NCBI GenBank assembly: GCA_027487315.1
Contig: JAIYDW010000109.1
Coordinates: forward strand, 1-36,721
Source of the DNA: Verrucomicrobiaceae bacterium
GTDB taxonomy: Bacteria > Verrucomicrobiota > Verrucomicrobiia > Verrucomicrobiales > Verrucomicrobiaceae
Length of the DNA stretch: 36,721 nucleotides
Reading direction: 5' to 3'
Positions 1 to 7,182 of the stretch are shown here, one piece after another. The notes beneath the pieces are model-generated. The model was not told where the DNA came from and searched no databases. It saw only the letters and a list, made by a program, of their open reading frames with translations. The translations under genes were made by a program, and so were the position numbers. Position 1 is the stretch's first letter, and each line of letters begins with the position of its first letter.

Positions 1-1
1 G

Positions 2-130
2 AAGCCAGGTGAGCGGGTCATGGCTGGCGAGGCAACGCTCAAGGTGAGGCGGATGGCGCGGGCGAGGGTGAAGCAGTTGGAGATGCGACTGCCGGAGCGG
101 AAGGCTGAAGAGAAGGAGGTGGAGCCGTGA
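2..130 (+). CDS. C-terminal end of a CorC/HlyC-type protein (5' partial)
   Basis: An open frame enters from the left edge and gives 42 residues before a TGA stop. The segment is rich in Arg and Lys and contains RRMARARVKQLEMRL, which resembles the last strand of the CorC_HlyC domain that ends many CNNM/CBS-domain membrane proteins (the TlyC/CorC, 'hemolysin-like' group). The assignment rests on this short stretch and on the next gene, which is a second CNNM-type protein whose start codon overlaps this stop. Tandem pairs of this family are common. The protein probably sits in the inner membrane with a cytoplasmic tail and may act in divalent cation handling. Only the tail is visible, so the call is tentative. 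Confidence 0.5.
   Translation, partial: KPGERVMAGEATLKVRRMARARVKQLEMRLPERKAEEKEVEP
113..120 (+). promoter_or_regulatory. Strong Shine-Dalgarno site
   Basis: AAGGAGGT lies 6 bases before a GTG (127) and 9 bases before an ATG (130), inside the end of the upstream gene. It is a near-perfect match to the anti-Shine-Dalgarno sequence. It supports coupled translation of the following CNNM gene and shows that this organism does use such sites, in contrast with the ATP synthase genes further on. Confidence 0.7.
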
Positions 131-1068
131 TGCTGACCCTGGTGGTGATTGTTTGTTTGCTGGTCTCGTTTGTGTTGGCGGGCTGTGAAGCCGCGCTTCT
201 GGCAGTGAGCCGGGTGAGGGTGAGGCATGCGGCGAATGAAGGGGATCGGAGGGCGAAGCGATTGCTTCCGATGATTGAAAATCGGGATGCCATGTTGGGT
301 GCGGTGACGGTGGCGAATCACGTGGCTGCTCTGGGCGCTTTTTTATTGATGGCTTGGAAACTGGTGGGGTGGGCGGGGCAGGGAGGGTATGCGGTGGCGT
401 TTTTGCTGGGGTTGCCGATTTTTTTGGTGGGGCTTGAGATTTTGCCGAAAAAGCTTTTTCGGCGCTATCCGTTTCGGATGCTGCGACGGGCGGTGCCTTT
501 GTTGCGGGTGGTGGGGGTCTTTCGACCGTTGTTTGGAGGACTGTTAGGAAGGCGCGAAGGAGGGAAGTTTAGCGAGGAGGTGCCGGAAGATTCGGTGGCG
601 CGCGAGGATTTGCGGGTATTGGCGGTGGCGTTGGCCAGGCAGGGGCAGATATCAGAGGGATCCTCGATTTTGATCCGAAGAGTTTTGGACTACAGGCGGC
701 TGCGAGTTAGGGATGTGATGGTGACTTTGAAACACAGCGTGGCGCTTGCACCGGAGGTACCTTTGCATGTGGCCGTCGAGTTGGCCAGGGGCCATGGATT
801 AGAGGCGGTGCCGGTTTTGGGTGATGACGGGAGATATGTCGGAGTGTTTGAGCCTGCACTTTGTGGGCCGCAATTGCCGCAGGATCGAATGGTCAGGCAG
901 CACATGCGAGCCCTGGAGCAATTGAGTGAGAATGAGTCGGCGCTGCGGGCTCTGCAACGTTTGCGGCGGCGTGGGAGAATGGTAGCGCTGGCGGTCTCGG
1001 AGACGGAGGTGCCGTGTGGTGTGGTGACAGAAGAAGCTTTGTTGAGACCCTTGTTGGGGGAACAATGA
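130..1068 (+). CDS. CNNM-domain (DUF21) and CBS-pair membrane protein
   Basis: The product is 312 residues from the ATG, which overlaps the upstream TGA; a GTG one codon earlier is equally possible. The N-terminal part matches the CNNM/DUF21 transmembrane domain: hydrophobic stretches near residues 3-20, 55-77 and 85-105, with the motif GCEAALLAVSRVRVRH after the first helix. The C-terminal part, from about residue 190, looks like a CBS pair with the typical lead-in RVRDVMV and the sequence LEAVPVLGDDGRYVGVF. There is no visible CorC_HlyC domain, so this is a shorter member of the family than the usual 400 or more residues. Family members act in Mg2+/Co2+ efflux or membrane repair; the substrate here is unknown. 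It forms a two-gene unit with the upstream partial gene of the same family. Confidence 0.8.
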   Translation: MLTLVVIVCLLVSFVLAGCEAALLAVSRVRVRHAANEGDRRAKRLLPMIENRDAMLGAVTVANHVAALGAFLLMAWKLVGWAGQGGYAVAFLLGLPIFLVGLEILPKKLFRRYPFRMLRRAVPLLRVVGVFRPLFGGLLGRREGGKFSEEVPEDSVAREDLRVLAVALARQGQISEGSSILIRRVLDYRRLRVRDVMVTLKHSVALAPEVPLHVAVELARGHGLEAVPVLGDDGRYVGVFEPALCGPQLPQDRMVRQHMRALEQLSENESALRALQRLRRRGRMVALAVSETEVPCGVVTEEALLRPLLGEQ

Positions 1069-1121
1069 AAAAGCGAGAATGCAAATTGCACAGAGAGGCG
1101 TGTTGAGGTTGGGTGTTGGGT

Positions 1122-1973
1122 ATGATTCAAGTAGAAGTTGTCGGAAGCCGTGTTTCGCAGTGGGGAGAGGGGCCGATTTGGCACCAAGGAAGGCTGCTGT
1201 ATGTGGACATTGAGTCCCATTTGATCGTGGCGTTTGATCCCGCGACCGATGAAGAAAGAGTTTGGAATGTTGGGCAGCGGGTGGGAACGGTGGTGCCCCG
1301 GATTGGTGGTGGGCTAGTATGGGCGGGAGATGATGGGTTCTACTTTTTGGATGAGACGAGTGGAGTCAGCACGGCGATCGCCGATCCGGAGATTGGGGTG
1401 TTGGATAATCGGTTCAATGACGGCAAATGCGATCCAGCAGGACGGTTATGGGCAGGCACCATTTGCCTGAAGAAACGTCCAGAGGCAGCTTTGTATTGTT
1501 TGGATACCGACCTGAGTGTGGCCAAAAAGTTTGCACCGGTGACGAACTCGAACGGGATCGTTTGGGCGCGCGATGGACAGACGATGTACTACATTGATAC
1601 CCCGAGTAAAAAAGTTCGTGCCTTTGATTTTGACGTAGCGATGGGTTCGATCTCTCAGGAGCGTGTGGTTTGGGACACCAGCGAGGATGAGAGTAGCCCC
1701 GATGGGATGACGATTGACAGCGAAGACCGTCTCTGGATTGCGTTTTGCCATGGAGGGAAGGTCGTTTGCTACGATCCGGTGGCGGGGCAAAAGCTGGAGC
1801 AGATTGATTTTCCGTGCATAGAGACGACGGCCTGTGCCTTTGGGGGGGCTGATTTGAGCGAGCTTTACGTGACGACGGGGGTCAAGCCTGGACTTGATGA
1901 GGCGGCGGCAGGCCGATTGTTTGTGTGCAGACCTGGGGTGATGGGGGTGCCTGCGACAGCGTTTGCGGGTTGA
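1122..1973 (+). CDS. SMP-30/gluconolactonase/LRE-family hydrolase
   Basis: A 283-residue six-bladed beta-propeller protein of the SMP-30 (regucalcin)/gluconolactonase family, which hydrolyses sugar lactones with a single bound divalent metal. The expected metal ligands are visible: Glu16 in WGEGPIWH, Asn144 in TNSNGI and Asp194 in SSPDGMTID. They match human regucalcin Glu18/Asn154/Asp204 in order and almost in spacing. NRFNDGKCDPAGRLWAGT is the family's central signature. No signal peptide is seen, so it is probably cytoplasmic and may feed a sugar-acid pathway. ATG 1122 is preferred over a GTG at 1113 because the family sequence begins right after it. Its stop abuts the stop of the convergent nuclease gene. 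The exact lactone cannot be read from the sequence. Confidence 0.88.
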   Translation: MIQVEVVGSRVSQWGEGPIWHQGRLLYVDIESHLIVAFDPATDEERVWNVGQRVGTVVPRIGGGLVWAGDDGFYFLDETSGVSTAIADPEIGVLDNRFNDGKCDPAGRLWAGTICLKKRPEAALYCLDTDLSVAKKFAPVTNSNGIVWARDGQTMYYIDTPSKKVRAFDFDVAMGSISQERVVWDTSEDESSPDGMTIDSEDRLWIAFCHGGKVVCYDPVAGQKLEQIDFPCIETTACAFGGADLSELYVTTGVKPGLDEAAAGRLFVCRPGVMGVPATAFAG

Positions 1974-2867
1974 TTAGCGAGGCTTGGTTGGTTTTGCGAC
2001 GGAGACGAATGGGGCGAGCCTTTCGAAGGTTGCGTTTCCAATTCCTGGAACTTCAAGAAGGCCATCGGTGCTTGAGAAGGGGCGGGCTTCAATCAATCGA
2101 AGAGCCATGACTTCCCCGATTCCCGGCAGGGAAAGCAATTCGTCGCGAGAGGCGGTGTTGAGATCGATGGGTGTACTAGGGGGCGATTTGGTGCCAGTGC
2201 CTTTGACGGCGGCGATTTCGGCCTCTTCCAGGCGTGCGGCGCTGCGTTCTGCGGGTAGTTCGTTCCAGTCTGTCTTTGACCAGGCTCCGAGGTCCTTTTT
2301 GGCGGCTATGATTTCGAGATCCTTTAGGTGTTCGCGCCATTCTTCGCCTGTAGTGCCTTCGGGACGTTGGCGGGCAACGCCGAACGCCCTTGCGAGGCCC
2401 TTGGATACCAGGAGTTCGGACAGGTCGTGGCCGGTGCTTGTCGTGACGAAGCCATAGATTCGCTGATAGCGGGAGTCGCCACGGGCATCGGCAAATGCAG
2501 TGTGGACGGTGAAAGGTTTGCTGAGCTGATTTTTTGTTTCCGTTTTGCCGTCGATGCCCAAGGTATGGGCCGTTTGCATGGAAGGGATTCCAAACCAGCG
2601 TTTTTGGTCACGAAGCCGGCGAGCATTGGAGTCGCTGCCTTCGACAGAGCTTTCCAGGCAATCAACTCCGTAAAGGCGAATGGTGCGCACGGTCCCATCT
2701 GGAAACCGAACTGGGAAACTGTCACCATCGGCCCAAGTTTCGTCGACGAATTGGCAATTGGGAAAGCTTTCGAGATCCGGATTTGCGAAGCAGGGAATGA
2801 TGTTTAGCAACAGAAGGGCGCAGATAAGGGGGCCAGCTGAAGTATGATGCCGGATTCGAAAAGCCAT
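1974..2867 (-). CDS. Secreted staphylococcal-nuclease-like protein with ComEA helix-hairpin-helix tail
   Basis: From the ATG at 2867 the product has 297 residues; an upstream ATG at 2912 would add 15 residues ahead of the signal peptide and is less likely. Residues 1-28 form a signal peptide (RIRHH, hydrophobic core, cleavage near CFA-NP). Residues about 38-190 are an SNase/TNase domain. The catalytic set is intact: Arg64, Asp69 and Glu72 in RLYGVDCLES keep the R-x4-D-x2-E spacing of staphylococcal nuclease, with Asp47/Asp49 upstream and a later Arg in RYQRIYGFV. Residues about 235-290 carry two helix-hairpin-helix motifs of the ComEA type (LNTASRDELLSLPGIG and LLEVPGIG), which bind DNA. The combination suggests an exported DNA-degrading or DNA-binding enzyme for nutrition or uptake. 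The physiological role is inferred. Confidence 0.88.
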   Translation of the reverse strand: MAFRIRHHTSAGPLICALLLLNIIPCFANPDLESFPNCQFVDETWADGDSFPVRFPDGTVRTIRLYGVDCLESSVEGSDSNARRLRDQKRWFGIPSMQTAHTLGIDGKTETKNQLSKPFTVHTAFADARGDSRYQRIYGFVTTSTGHDLSELLVSKGLARAFGVARQRPEGTTGEEWREHLKDLEIIAAKKDLGAWSKTDWNELPAERSAARLEEAEIAAVKGTGTKSPPSTPIDLNTASRDELLSLPGIGEVMALRLIEARPFSSTDGLLEVPGIGNATFERLAPFVSVAKPTKPR

Positions 2868-2937
2868 CGTGAAGCTTGGGCAAAATGATTTGTGGGTTTG
2901 AGTGGGCGGCATTGGAAGGGCTTACTGCATTTGGCTG

Positions 2938-2959
2938 CCGAATCGTGTCCCCGATTCGG
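2938..2959. other. Hairpin 1 in the leader before the ATP synthase operon
   Basis: CCGAATCG and CGATTCGG form a perfect 8-bp stem around a 6-base loop TGTCCC. No T-run follows on either strand, so it does not look like an intrinsic terminator. It shares the hexamer TCGTGT at the stem-loop border with two other hairpins (3026-3050 and 4533-4560). Confidence 0.5.
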
Positions 2960-3025
2960 TGGTGGTAAAAGAAGAATTCGATTCTGAGGGCGACTAGGAA
3001 TGTTTGTTTTGACAAAACCGTCGCG

Positions 3026-3050
3026 CCTTGCCGAGTCGTGTGCGGCAAGG
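3026..3050. other. Hairpin 2 in the leader before the ATP synthase operon
   Basis: CCTTGCCG and CGGCAAGG form a perfect 8-bp stem with a 9-base loop that contains TCGTGT. It is followed by purine-rich sequence, not by a T-run. It lies about 230 bases upstream of atpB in a stretch (2868-3258) that holds no convincing gene. It may be an RNA structure in a long leader or a protein-binding site. Confidence 0.5.
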
Positions 3051-3163
3051 AGGGCGGGAGGTCGTGAAAGAGGGCATTTGGGCAGGTGGGCCGGGCCGTC
3101 TGTGGTGACTTTTGGCTGGCAGATAAAAACCTGCAAAGCCTTTGAAATCGGGCAATGGAAGAC

Positions 3164-3183
3164 TTTGTGAAAAATTTCACAAA
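3164..3183. promoter_or_regulatory. CRP/FNR-type palindromic operator upstream of atpB
   Basis: A 20-base inverted repeat with 9-bp arms around two central A bases. Its core, TGTGA-N6-TCACA (3166-3181), is exactly the half-site arrangement of the CRP/FNR regulator family. It is 75 bases before the atpB start codon, and no other gene is nearby in the right orientation. This suggests that a CRP/FNR-family factor controls the ATP synthase operon, as would fit energy or oxygen status. A possible promoter follows (TTGCAC at 3190, GATAAC at 3211, only 15 bases apart), but it is weak. No regulator gene is in this window. Confidence 0.55.
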
Positions 3184-3258
3184 TTCATCTTGCACCGCTA
3201 TCGGCATGCAGATAACAATCCCCTCCGACCCCTTCGGAATGTTCGTTTTTTCGTCATA

Positions 3259-4155
3259 ATGACCACCGTCTTCTCCCCAACCCTTTTGCCGCTGGCGCTG
3301 AGCCAATCTGCCGTGACCCTTCTTGGGGAGCCGAGCAGTTTCACGGCGTTTGTGACCAATTCGTTGTTCGTAGCGCTGTTGGTTTTGGGGTTGATTCTGT
3401 GGGTGTCGAAAAAGGCGACGACGGGGATGACGATGGTGCCTCACCAGTGGCAGAATTTTTTCGAGCTTTTGATCGAGTTTTTGTATTCCAAGGTTGAGGA
3501 TATTGTTGGGCCAAAGGTTGCGCCTCGTGCCTTCCCGTTGCTGGCCACATTGTTTATTTTTATCGTCGTGGCGAACTACTTTGGTTTGCTTCCAGGTGTG
3601 GGGACGATCGGTTGGGGTGAAGGTCATGGATTTTTGAGTCTGGCTCACATTGAAAAGCCTTTGCTGCGCCCTGCCACGGCGGACTTGAATATGACCTTGG
3701 GAATGGCGCTTTGTTTCATGGTGGTGTGGTTCTACATCACGATCAAAGAGATGGGAGTGTGGGGATTTGTCACGCACACTTTCGGCCCAAAGGGCGGGCT
3801 GAAAGGCGTGATGGGAATGGTTGTGGCCGTGGTGTTTTTCATGGTGGGCTGGATTGAATTGGTCTCGATGGCTTTCCGTCCGGCTTCTCTGTCCTTGCGT
3901 TTGTTTGGGAATATCTTTGCGGGGGAAACTTTGCTTCACACCATGATGACCTTGGGGGAGAAGTTTGGATTGGGTGGCACGGCTCAGTTCATCCTTAGTG
4001 TTCTTGCGCCGCTGCCTTTTTACTTCATGGAGTTGTTGGTGGGCCTGCTCCAAGCGGTTGTGTTCACACTTCTGTGCGCCGTGTACATTCAGCTTTCAAC
4101 CACCCATGATGAGCATCACGACGAAGGTGATGGTCACGGTTCTGATGCCCATTGA
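3259..4155 (+). CDS. atpB: F1Fo ATP synthase subunit a
   Basis: Subunit a forms the stator half of the membrane proton channel. The 298-residue product has five or more hydrophobic helices. The signature RPASLSLRLFGNIFAGE carries the essential arginine (Arg214, equivalent to E. coli aArg210), which faces the c-ring. The N-terminus faces a 390-base leader. An in-frame extension back to 3142 would add 39 hydrophilic residues unlike the family, so ATG 3259 is chosen; no Shine-Dalgarno sequence precedes it. The C-terminus is rich in His and Asp (THDEHHDEGDGHGSDAH), an unusual acidic/His tail of unknown purpose. It is the first gene of the atpBEFHAGDC operon. No atpI is seen upstream. Confidence 0.96.
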   Translation: MTTVFSPTLLPLALSQSAVTLLGEPSSFTAFVTNSLFVALLVLGLILWVSKKATTGMTMVPHQWQNFFELLIEFLYSKVEDIVGPKVAPRAFPLLATLFIFIVVANYFGLLPGVGTIGWGEGHGFLSLAHIEKPLLRPATADLNMTLGMALCFMVVWFYITIKEMGVWGFVTHTFGPKGGLKGVMGMVVAVVFFMVGWIELVSMAFRPASLSLRLFGNIFAGETLLHTMMTLGEKFGLGGTAQFILSVLAPLPFYFMELLVGLLQAVVFTLLCAVYIQLSTTHDEHHDEGDGHGSDAH

Positions 4156-4252
4156 TTTCTAAACCCTTTGCCGTTGTGACCATGCCAAGCGTGTGGGTGA
4201 CGGACAAAACCACGATAAAGCAAAATTAACTCAATCTAGAATACACAAACTT

Positions 4253-4519
4253 ATGATGATGGAACTTATCTCCATGGCTGCCGATGCAGGCGCCGCTGCT
4301 GCTCCCGCCGTTGCTGCTGGCGTGAACGGATCTTTCACCCTTGGTCTTGCTGGCGCTGGCGCAGGCATTGGCATCGGTCTGATTGGTGGCAAAGCTGTTG
4401 AAGCTGTCGGCCGCAATCCTGGCGCCTTCGGTAACATTTTGACCCTTGGCATCATCGGGATGGCGCTTGCAGAAGCTATCGCCATCTATGCATTGATCAT
4501 CGCTTTCGGCGGCCGTTAA
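4253..4519 (+). CDS. atpE: F1Fo ATP synthase subunit c
   Basis: An 88-residue, two-helix proteolipid that builds the rotating c-ring. Helix 1 carries the Gly-rich packing motif GAGAGIGIGLIGG, the loop carries GRNPGAFG, and helix 2 carries the ion-binding carboxylate Glu74 in GMALAEAIAIY. The residue after Glu74 is Ala rather than Ser and there is no Gln in helix 1, so the Na+-binding set (Gln, Glu, Ser) is absent; this points to H+ coupling. Three ATG codons in a row (4253, 4256, 4259) could start translation, and no Shine-Dalgarno is visible. A strong hairpin follows the stop codon, which may protect this mRNA segment and favour the high copy number of subunit c. Confidence 0.95.
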   Translation: MMMELISMAADAGAAAAPAVAAGVNGSFTLGLAGAGAGIGIGLIGGKAVEAVGRNPGAFGNILTLGIIGMALAEAIAIYALIIAFGGR

Positions 4520-4532
4520 TTCGGTCCCGTTT

Positions 4533-4560
4533 GTCTGGCGGATCGTGTGATCCGCCAGAC
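4533..4560 (+). other. Perfect 12-bp hairpin between atpE and atpF
   Basis: GTCTGGCGGATC and GATCCGCCAGAC pair perfectly around a GTGT loop, 13 bases after the atpE stop. It is followed by a pyrimidine-rich run (TCCTCTTTCTCTTTCCTTTTTATC) rather than a pure T-tract. It could act as a partial terminator or as an RNA stability or processing element. Either would make the c subunit transcript more abundant than the distal genes, matching the higher stoichiometry of c. It is seen directly; its role is inferred. Confidence 0.7.
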
Positions 4561-4609
4561 TCCTCTTTCTCTTTCCTTTTTATCTGATTCTACCGTTACC
4601 TCTCTGGCT

Positions 4610-5128
4610 ATGACTTTCCTTGCATCCTCTGGTGGCATCGCAGACCAATTCGGGCTCGAATTGCCGAAACTCATCGCCCAAGTGATCATCTTTGGCATTG
4701 TTTTCTGGGTGCTCAAGACGAAGGCATTTGGTCCTATTATGGCCATGCTGGAGCAACGGCGTCAGCGGATTGCTGATGGCGAGTCGAAGTTGGAAAAGAT
4801 TTCCAAGGACCTTGCTGAGGCGGAGGCCAATGCGAAAGCTCGGATCGACGAGGCCAATGTTGAGGCGAGTCGGTTGGTTAAGGATGCAAACGAAAGTGCG
4901 AAAGCATTGGCTGAGCGCAAGCAACAGGATGCTGTGCACGAGGCCAACCAGATTATGGCCAAGGCCCGGGAGGCAGCTCAACTTGAGCATGAACAATTGA
5001 TGTCGCAACTGAAGCGCGAATTTGGCCGGATGGTCTCTGATGCCACCTCTCGTGTGACAGGCAAGGTGCTCAATAGCGATGACCAAAATCGCATCAATCA
5101 GGAGACGACAGCGCAGGTCTCTCTTTGA
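4610..5128 (+). CDS. atpF: F1Fo ATP synthase subunit b
   Basis: A 172-residue peripheral-stalk subunit. One membrane helix near residues 18-40 (LIAQVIIFGIVFWVLKT) is followed by a long charged helix rich in Glu, Lys, Ala and Arg that forms the coiled-coil dimer and ends near the delta subunit. Length and layout are typical. ATG 4610 is chosen because the ORF extension further upstream would run through the atpE-atpF hairpin. There is no Shine-Dalgarno. Only one b-type gene is seen, so the stalk is probably a homodimer. Confidence 0.94.
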   Translation: MTFLASSGGIADQFGLELPKLIAQVIIFGIVFWVLKTKAFGPIMAMLEQRRQRIADGESKLEKISKDLAEAEANAKARIDEANVEASRLVKDANESAKALAERKQQDAVHEANQIMAKAREAAQLEHEQLMSQLKREFGRMVSDATSRVTGKVLNSDDQNRINQETTAQVSL

Positions 5129-5162
5129 TTTATTTCATTTTTTTCTGCTCACACGCTAGCCC

Positions 5163-5558
5163 ATGAAAATCAGCAAAGAAGCCCGCCGCACATCCCGCCA
5201 GCTGTTCCGCGTCTGCATGGTGGACGGGAAGTTGGACGAGGCACGCGTGCGATTGGTGATGAAGCAAGTGATGGCGAGCAAGCCACGCGGTTATGTGGGG
5301 ATTCTTGATTTCTTTGCGCATCAAGTGCGCGGCGAACTGGAAAAGCAGCGGGCCCAAGTCGAAAGTGCGTCACCTTTGGATGCCAGCCAACATGACCAAT
5401 TGCAGAAGAGTTTGAACGCTAAGTATGGTCGTCAGCTGGCTCTTGAGTTTAGCCTAAAGCCTGAATTGCTTGGTGGCATACGCGTGCGTGTTGGCAGTGA
5501 TGTCTGGGACGGTTCCGTTAAGGCGCGTCTCGAAAATCTCAGGGCCCAACTGGCCTAA
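5163..5558 (+). CDS. atpH: F1Fo ATP synthase subunit delta, short form
   Basis: Delta ties the top of F1 (alpha N-termini) to the b stalk. The C-terminal half is clear: SASPLDASQHDQLQKSL followed by GGIRVRVGSDVWDGSVKARLENLRAQL matches the family's final motif. The protein has only 131 residues, against about 175-185 usually. The missing part falls in the N-terminal six-helix domain, which is reduced to about 65 residues. There is no frameshift remnant in the short gap before it (34 bases after atpF), so this is a compact form and not a broken gene. It may have a different alpha-binding surface. The start ATG has no Shine-Dalgarno, as in the rest of the operon. Confidence 0.88.
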   Translation: MKISKEARRTSRQLFRVCMVDGKLDEARVRLVMKQVMASKPRGYVGILDFFAHQVRGELEKQRAQVESASPLDASQHDQLQKSLNAKYGRQLALEFSLKPELLGGIRVRVGSDVWDGSVKARLENLRAQLA

Positions 5559-5612
5559 ACCTATTTGATAAACCGAAAATCAGTCATTCCCTTTTCCGAA
5601 CCCTAACGACCT

Positions 5613-7142
5613 ATGAGCAACATCCTTCAGGAGATTGAATCCCAAATCGCAGGCATCAAGACTGCCGTAACCAAGTCCAACGTGGGCGTTGTGCGCGAAA
5701 TTGGTGACGGAGCCGCACGTGTGGAAGGCTTGAGCGACGTGATGCTCAATGAAATGATCGAGTTTCCTGGCGGGTTGTATGGCCTGGCGCTGAACCTTGA
5801 AGAAACCGAGGTGGGCTGCGTGTTGCTTGGCTCTGGTGAGACGATTAAAGCGGGTGATGAAGTGAAGACAACTGGCCGTCTTTTGTCAGTTCCTGTCGGT
5901 AAGAGCCTTCTTGGTCGCGTTGTGAATGCTCTCGGTCAAGCTGTTGACGGCAAAGGTGATATCAAAGGCGAGGCGCAATACCCTGTTGAGAAGATCGCAC
6001 CTGGGATCATTGCCCGGAAATCAGTTTCCGTTCCGGTGCAAACGGGCATCATGTCGATCGACGCGATGATTCCGATTGGTCGGGGACAGCGGGAGTTGAT
6101 CATTGGAGACCGTTCGACGGGCAAGACGACGATTGCTGTCGACACGATCATCTCGCAGGCGCAGCAGAACAAAGCAGCCGAGCAGGGCAAGTTGGCCGGT
6201 CACAAGCCTCTCTATTGCATTTACGTGGCTGTCGGCCAAAAGCAATCGAACGTGGCCCGGGTGGTCAAGACGCTTGAAGACGCCGGTGCTATGGAATACA
6301 CGGTTGTGGTGAATGCGTCCGCTTCGGACAGCGCGGTGAACCAGTATCTGGCTCCGTATGCTGGTTGCGCGATTGGTGAATGGTTCATGGATCAAGGTCA
6401 GGATGTGTTGATCGTGTTTGATGACCTTTCCAAGCAGGCTGTGGCTTACCGTCAGGTATCACTGATTTTGAAGCGCCCTTCGGGTCGTGAAGCTTATCCA
6501 GGTGACGTGTTTTATCTCCACTCCCGCTTGTTGGAGCGTGCTTGCCGCGTGAACGATAACTACGGTGGTGGTTCGATGACGGCGCTTCCGATCATTGAAA
6601 CCCAGGCTGGTGACGTGTCTGCCTACATTCCGACGAACGTGATCTCGATCACTGATGGTCAAATCTTCCTTGAGACTGACTTGTTCTACCAAGGGATTAG
6701 GCCTGCTATTTCTGTGGGCTTGTCAGTGTCTCGGGTGGGTTCTGCGGCGCAAACGAAGGCCATCAAGAAGGTTTCAGGAACGACCAAGCTGGATCTTGCC
6801 CAGTTCCGTGAGTTGGCTGCCTTTGCTCAATTTGGTTCTGATTTGGATTCGGCGACCAAGGCGAAACTTGATCGTGGAGCGCGCATTGTGGAACTCTTCA
6901 AGCAGCAGCAGTATCAGCCGAAGAGTCTTTCGGTGATGGTGATTAGTCTGTATGCCATGCAGAAGGGCAATTTCGATGACGTTCCAGTGAATCGCATTCG
7001 TGAGTGCCAGGCCGCACTTGAAGAATACCTCGCGAATCGCAAAGCGGATCTTTTGGTCAAACTGGGGAACGACAAGACGCTTGATGGCAATGAAGACGAG
7101 ATCAAGGGCGCAATTGCCGACTTCAAGTCTTCCTGGAAGTAA
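5613..7142 (+). CDS. atpA: F1Fo ATP synthase subunit alpha
   Basis: A 509-residue non-catalytic nucleotide-binding subunit of the F1 hexamer. The Walker A motif GDRSTGKT (165-172) and the Walker B strand VLIVFDDLS are present. The arginine finger that reaches the catalytic site is Arg374 in [10 protein letters not shown]. The Walker A motif has Ser where nearly all alpha subunits have Gln (GDRQTGKT), a small but unusual change. The N-terminus ([14 protein letters not shown]) is of normal length, so the short delta subunit is not matched by an obvious loss here. It is preceded by a 54-base gap without a Shine-Dalgarno. Confidence 0.97.
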   Translation: MSNILQEIESQIAGIKTAVTKSNVGVVREIGDGAARVEGLSDVMLNEMIEFPGGLYGLALNLEETEVGCVLLGSGETIKAGDEVKTTGRLLSVPVGKSLLGRVVNALGQAVDGKGDIKGEAQYPVEKIAPGIIARKSVSVPVQTGIMSIDAMIPIGRGQRELIIGDRSTGKTTIAVDTIISQAQQNKAAEQGKLAGHKPLYCIYVAVGQKQSNVARVVKTLEDAGAMEYTVVVNASASDSAVNQYLAPYAGCAIGEWFMDQGQDVLIVFDDLSKQAVAYRQVSLILKRPSGREAYPGDVFYLHSRLLERACRVNDNYGGGSMTALPIIETQAGDVSAYIPTNVISITDGQIFLETDLFYQGIRPAISVGLSVSRVGSAAQTKAIKKVSGTTKLDLAQFRELAAFAQFGSDLDSATKAKLDRGARIVELFKQQQYQPKSLSVMVISLYAMQKGNFDDVPVNRIRECQAALEEYLANRKADLLVKLGNDKTLDGNEDEIKGAIADFKSSWK

Positions 7143-7182
7143 CGCATCCGGTTCTCACTTTAGATCTTAGCTTACTGCTCAC

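Noticed and set aside
3009-3037. TTGACA as a promoter -35 box in the ATP synthase leader
   Set aside because: No acceptable -10 box lies 16-18 bases downstream; the sequence there is GC-rich and is part of hairpin 2.
2722-4053. A 443-residue open frame on the - strand over atpB and its leader
   Set aside because: It has low-complexity His/Gln/Arg composition, overlaps the certain atpB gene and covers the leader hairpins; it is a shadow.
5163-5558. The short atpH as a pseudogene
   Set aside because: The frame is intact, the C-terminal family motif is complete and it keeps its normal place in an otherwise complete operon.
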